Origin: Trogon surrucura
Lineage: Eukaryota > Chordata > Aves > Trogoniformes > Trogonidae
Reading direction: 5' to 3'
DNA: 64,000 nucleotides
Assembly: GCA_020746105.1 (NCBI GenBank)
Contig: CM036619.1
Coordinates: forward strand, 8,842,238-8,906,237
Every line of letters starts with the position of its first letter. Within the stretch, counting starts at the first letter, position 1. The position numbers were made by a program, and so were the translations under genes. The notes beneath the pieces were generated by a model. It saw only the letters and a program-made list of their open reading frames with translations, had not been told where the DNA came from and did no database searches. Below are positions 1 through 64,000 of the stretch, one piece after another.

Positions 1-990
1 CTAGTGGGGTCCCTCAGGGGTCAGTGCTCGGGTCGGTGCTGTTTAATATATTCATCAATGATCTGGATGAGGGATTAGAGAATGTTGTCAGCAAGTTTGC
101 TGATGATACGAAATTGAGAGGAGTGGTTGACACACCAGAAGGCTGTGCAGCCATTCAGAGAGACCTAGACAGGCTGGAGGGCTGGGCGGGGAGAAATCTT
201 ATGAAGTTTAATAAGGGCAAGTGTAGAGTTTTGCACTTGGGAAAGAATAACCCCATGTACCAATATAGATTGGGGACTGCCCTGCTGGAGAACAGTGCAG
301 GGGAAAGGGACCTGGGGGTTCTAGTGGACAGCAGGATGACCATGAGCCAGCAGTGTGCCCTCGTGGCCAAGAAGGCCAATGGCATCCTGGGGTGTATTAG
401 AAGGGGAGGAGCAAGTAGGTCGAGAGAGGTCCTCCTGCCCCTCTACTCTGCCCTGGTGAGGCCACATCGGGAATATTGTGTCCAGTTCTGGGCCCCTCAG
501 TTCAAGAAGGACAGGAAGCTGCTTGAGAGAGTCCAGCGCAGAGCCACAAAGATGGTGAAGGGAGGGGAGCATCTCCCTTATGAGGAAAGGCTGAAGGAGC
601 TGGATCTCTTTAGCTTGGAGAAGAGGAGGCTGAGGGGTGACCTCATTAATGTTTATAAATATGTCAAGGGGGAGTGTCAGGAGGATGGAGCCAGGCTCTT
701 TTCAGCGGCGTCCACTGACAAGACAAGGGGCAATGGGTGGAAGCTGGAACACAGGAGGTTCCAGAAAAATACGAGGAAAAACTTTTTTACTGTGAGGGTG
801 ACCGAGCACTGGCACAGGCTGCCCAGGGAGGTTGTGGAATCTCCTTCTCTTGAGACATTCAAAACCCGCCTGGACGTGTTCCTGTGCGCTCTAGTGTAGG
901 TGATCCTGCTCTGGCAGGGGGGTTGGACTAGATGATCTTTGAGGTCCCTTCCAACCTTTAACATTCTCTGATTCTGTGATTCTGTGATTC
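1..990 (+). mobile_element. CR1 LINE, 3' part with open RT reading frame
   Basis: Bases 3-899 are an uninterrupted frame for the C-terminal part of the CR1 reverse transcriptase. Motifs in order: [28 protein letters not shown] (catalytic Asp pair present), [52 protein letters not shown]1 3' UTR follows and ends with ATTCT(G)TG repeats at about 960-990. The element continues off the left edge. The LGPVLFN motif is altered to LGSVLFN. It is antisense to TG. The open frame suggests a young copy relative to the others here. Confidence 0.93.
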
Positions 991-999
991 CCACAAGTT

Positions 1000-2789
1000 T
1001 CAGACAGCATACTGGCTTTGTTTGTCCTCTTAAAGAGGGTTATGAAAAGCAAACAAATAAATTTTGCAATAAAATTTAAAGTAATTAGCTTAAAAGATGA
1101 CAGACAACATAAATATTATTAAAATGCATAGCAAAGGGCTCCATAAACTACCACTGCACTGGAGGGTGTCAAGGTTTCTAAATAACACAAGCACAAAAGA
1201 AATCTTAAATAGGGCTAGATAGGAGAGGAAATTGTCATCAATTCAAAACCACTGCCTCAAAGCTGGTGAGTCTAAATTGTTTAAGTACTATTTCATCTAA
1301 TTTCAAATAAGACCTTATCATAGGTGATGGGTCACTATCAGTCTCCAAAGCAAGAGAAAAGCTGCTAGCTAATTTGAGAACGCATCTTTTTTGTGTGTGT
1401 GGCTGGATTTTTGGCACACTGTAGCTCGGCCCCATTTGAAGCCTTGTAAAAGTCACTTATCTGAGCCTATCAGTAGCCAAACAAAGCACTGCAAACATTC
1501 CTTCTGGAGCTGCCAGAGAAATAACGGCTCCCTGAGGATTAACTTTTTTTTTTGAATAAAAAGAAAGTGAGCCTGTGTTACCACAGCATAACGGCCTTCA
1601 TCTGTAACCTAGATCTTGGCTGGTTCTTTCAAATGCTTTTTTCATTAGGTTATCAGGAAAGGGAAAAAAACACATAGTTTGCATGGAACTTCACAGTATC
1701 AAGTGGTGCCACTAGGAACCCACTGTCACTCCCCTGAACTCGTTTGGAGAAAGCCTGTAAAAAAGGAATATGTCTCAAAAATCTCCCTTGGAGAGAGGTA
1801 TGGGGCAGTACAAGGAGCAGGGGACAAGCCCTGCTCCCTCGTAAGGAAAGAGCTGGAATAAGCATCTTTGTGTGCTTTGCTGCCCTAATCTGTGGAGCTA
1901 GGGGACAGGAGGGGCTACTGTCACCACAGCTTCTGGTCACTCAGCCTTTGAAAGCAAGGGACCAGGAGTTACCATGGTGTGTCACATAGCGGCCCGAAGT
2001 GCTGACCACTTCCTGGAAAACACAGTGTCTCACCCTGAAATCCGTGAGGGGCTGGATCTCAAATAAAAGCAGGGAAGGTCACTTCAATAGCCTCTGACTA
2101 CCAGCTTGTTCTGTACCCAAGGGAACAAGGTAGTTGCATCTCCCACAGGCATTTAGACCCTTCTATCTAAAATATGATACAGCTTCTCCTGCTGAAAATT
2201 TTTCAAGTATGCTTCTAACATGAAGACGACATGAGACCCTGAGTCTGCAAATGCTTGTGTTGAAAATATTTTTCCTCCCATGAGAGAGTCTGCCGGCTGA
2301 TCCCAAGTCATGGTGCTGGAGCAGAAAGGAATAAATTGTCCACGCTGAAGGCCAGGCGTGTAACTGCAGTGCAACTGCTCTGACTTCAAAAGGGGGCAGT
2401 GTTAAATTAATGTTAAGTCCTCAGAAAATGTTACCCCATCTACCTTCGAAGCTGTGGACTCCAGATGACTTCGACCACATTCTGATTCTTCGTGGGAGAT
2501 TTATCACATATAGAGTAGAAATCTAAAAGGCTATCTGGAACTGGCAAAGGTAGGTAAGTTGTAAAAGGGAAACTTAATTTAGACATCTAATTTGCAGTGC
2601 CTCAGCTCAGAAACATCATTCATATGTAGTCAACAGAGAGAAATAATCTAGTAGAGTCCTGTCCCCTTTGCTAATCTGAACTATTTATATGAAGTACCTC
2701 ATCTATCCATTTACACCACAGGATGCCTAGCCAGCCCTGTTTTTTACAAACCCTAAATCCAAGAAATGTAATAAAATATGTGTCCTTAC
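1000..2789. other. TG: TG intron, no feature seen
   Basis: Follows the last TG exon in the window on the low-coordinate side. I looked for the next ChEL exon (ADVQFALGLPF block) on the minus strand and did not find it. It is A/T-rich unique sequence. Confidence 0.7.
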
Positions 2790-62787
<59,998 letters not shown>

Positions 62788-64000
62788 CTAGAGACAGGGA
62801 TTGAGACAATTAAAATAAAAAGGCTTGTACTCTTTTCTCACTGCCTCTGTTTCCTCATATTTTGATCTAGTAAGTTTACAAAATCTTTAAACCTGTAGAT
62901 TGCAATCACATTTAAAAATATGCTCACCTCTACCTTAGTTACAAACACGTGGGTCTGTACATACAAATGCAAAAATCACGTTGCATTTCCATGTCTAGAA
63001 TCCTTCCCACAGAAAACCAGCTCCATTTTAAAAATATTAGAACTTGAAAAGAAGCCTTCAGAAAATTCACGCTTTACATAAGCTGCACAAAATTAGCACC
63101 AGGTGTAAGGGGAGCAGGACTGGGTGTCTCGGGCATAGGTCTCCCCCATTACTGCCTGCACACCTATGTAGTCCACTCTTTTGAAATGCCAGTGATTTAT
63201 TTTAATTTCTGATAGTCTGTGGGCCACATTTATTTATATTTATTTTAGTTTCTAATGATCCATGGGAAAATATGGTCAGTCTAAAATTTTAACACATTTT
63301 TAAAAACTGGTTGCTCTAAGCATCATAGCAGACCATTAACAGTGCCAAACAACGTTAAAAGTAACCTTTCAGTAGGAATTCAGCAGCCAGCCACACACAG
63401 AAAACCATTTTCTAGCCCTCATCTCTATGAGATTCATATGCTCAAGCACTCTCCACAACAAGAATCAAGTGCATGACTTTTGCAGTTCAGATAAAAGCTA
63501 TTTTGAAGCCAGTTCCTCCTACTTCACAGCCATATTTATAACACATAATGATTTATGGAAAAGCGTCATAATTTATTAGGGAAGAAGCCGAAAGAGGCTA
63601 TGGAAAATACAGTAATATCTCAGATACAGTTTCTAAATTATAATTCTTAATGCCTTTGAAAAATTTTACACCGGAGGTGTGAAGAATTTAAGAGAAAACT
63701 ACAAGGACTTGCTTTAACACAATTCTACAAAATCTTTCCATAAGAGAGGTTCCTAGGACAGTGATATCAACTCAACAGCTTTCACACTGACATAATGAAC
63801 CACATCATCTCCAACTAAAACTTCTGAAGCCATTTTAAACAGACAAAATGTAAACTCCTGGGTGGGAACATAGCCAGGACAACAGGTCTAATGCTATTAA
63901 TCATACAGCTTTCCGCAGGGCAGCAGGCTCATGGCTATTTTTTTTCTTTTTTGTAGTAACTCATCAAGATTTCCAACACCTGCAGCTCCCAGGATCTCCT
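62788..64000. other. TG: TG intron upstream of exon A
   Basis: The preceding ChEL exon is not seen on the minus strand. No repeat recognised. Confidence 0.65.

Overview
The window is vertebrate nuclear DNA and almost certainly from a bird. It has large introns, GT-AG splice sites, and many CR1 LINE 3' ends carrying the ATTCTRTG-type tail repeats that dominate bird genomes. It also has one long repeat that I recognise as a common bird interspersed element, probably a retroviral LTR. No prokaryotic feature is present.

Two host genes explain the window. The minus strand carries seven consecutive internal exons of thyroglobulin (TG), running from about 62.8 kb down to 2.8 kb. They encode 359 residues of the C-terminal cholinesterase-like (ChEL) domain; all seven join in frame and every exon is flanked by AG/GT. 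Neither end of TG is in the window. The plus strand carries the complete coding region of SLA (Src-like adaptor, SLAP) in seven coding exons between 31.4 and 47.5 kb, 278 residues with myristoylation signal, SH3, SH2 and C-terminal tail. SLA lies entirely inside one 34.7-kb TG intron (17447-52182), on the opposite strand. The same nested arrangement is known in mammals.

Layout: 1-17 kb holds TG exons G, F, E and D (named here in reverse of position) with six CR1 copies, all plus-oriented. 17.4-31.4 kb is intron with the LTR-like repeat (21.6-22.7 kb) and a 162-bp tandem duplication built around a perfect hairpin (27 kb). 31.4-49.1 kb is SLA with its probable 3' UTR; its introns hold CR1 pieces in both orientations and an ancient MIR SINE. 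49-52 kb is intron with one unassigned ORF next to a poly(A) signal and a perfect hairpin. 52-62.8 kb holds TG exons C, B and A and several minus-oriented CR1 copies.

The two genes do not act in one pathway. TG is the secreted thyroid prohormone. SLA is a cytoplasmic adaptor that dampens antigen-receptor and tyrosine-kinase signalling. I did not find an undescribed gene system. The most unusual items are a CR1 inserted inside another CR1 with exact resumption of the host copy, the duplicated hairpin unit at 27 kb, and the unassigned ORF/poly(A)/hairpin cluster near 51 kb.
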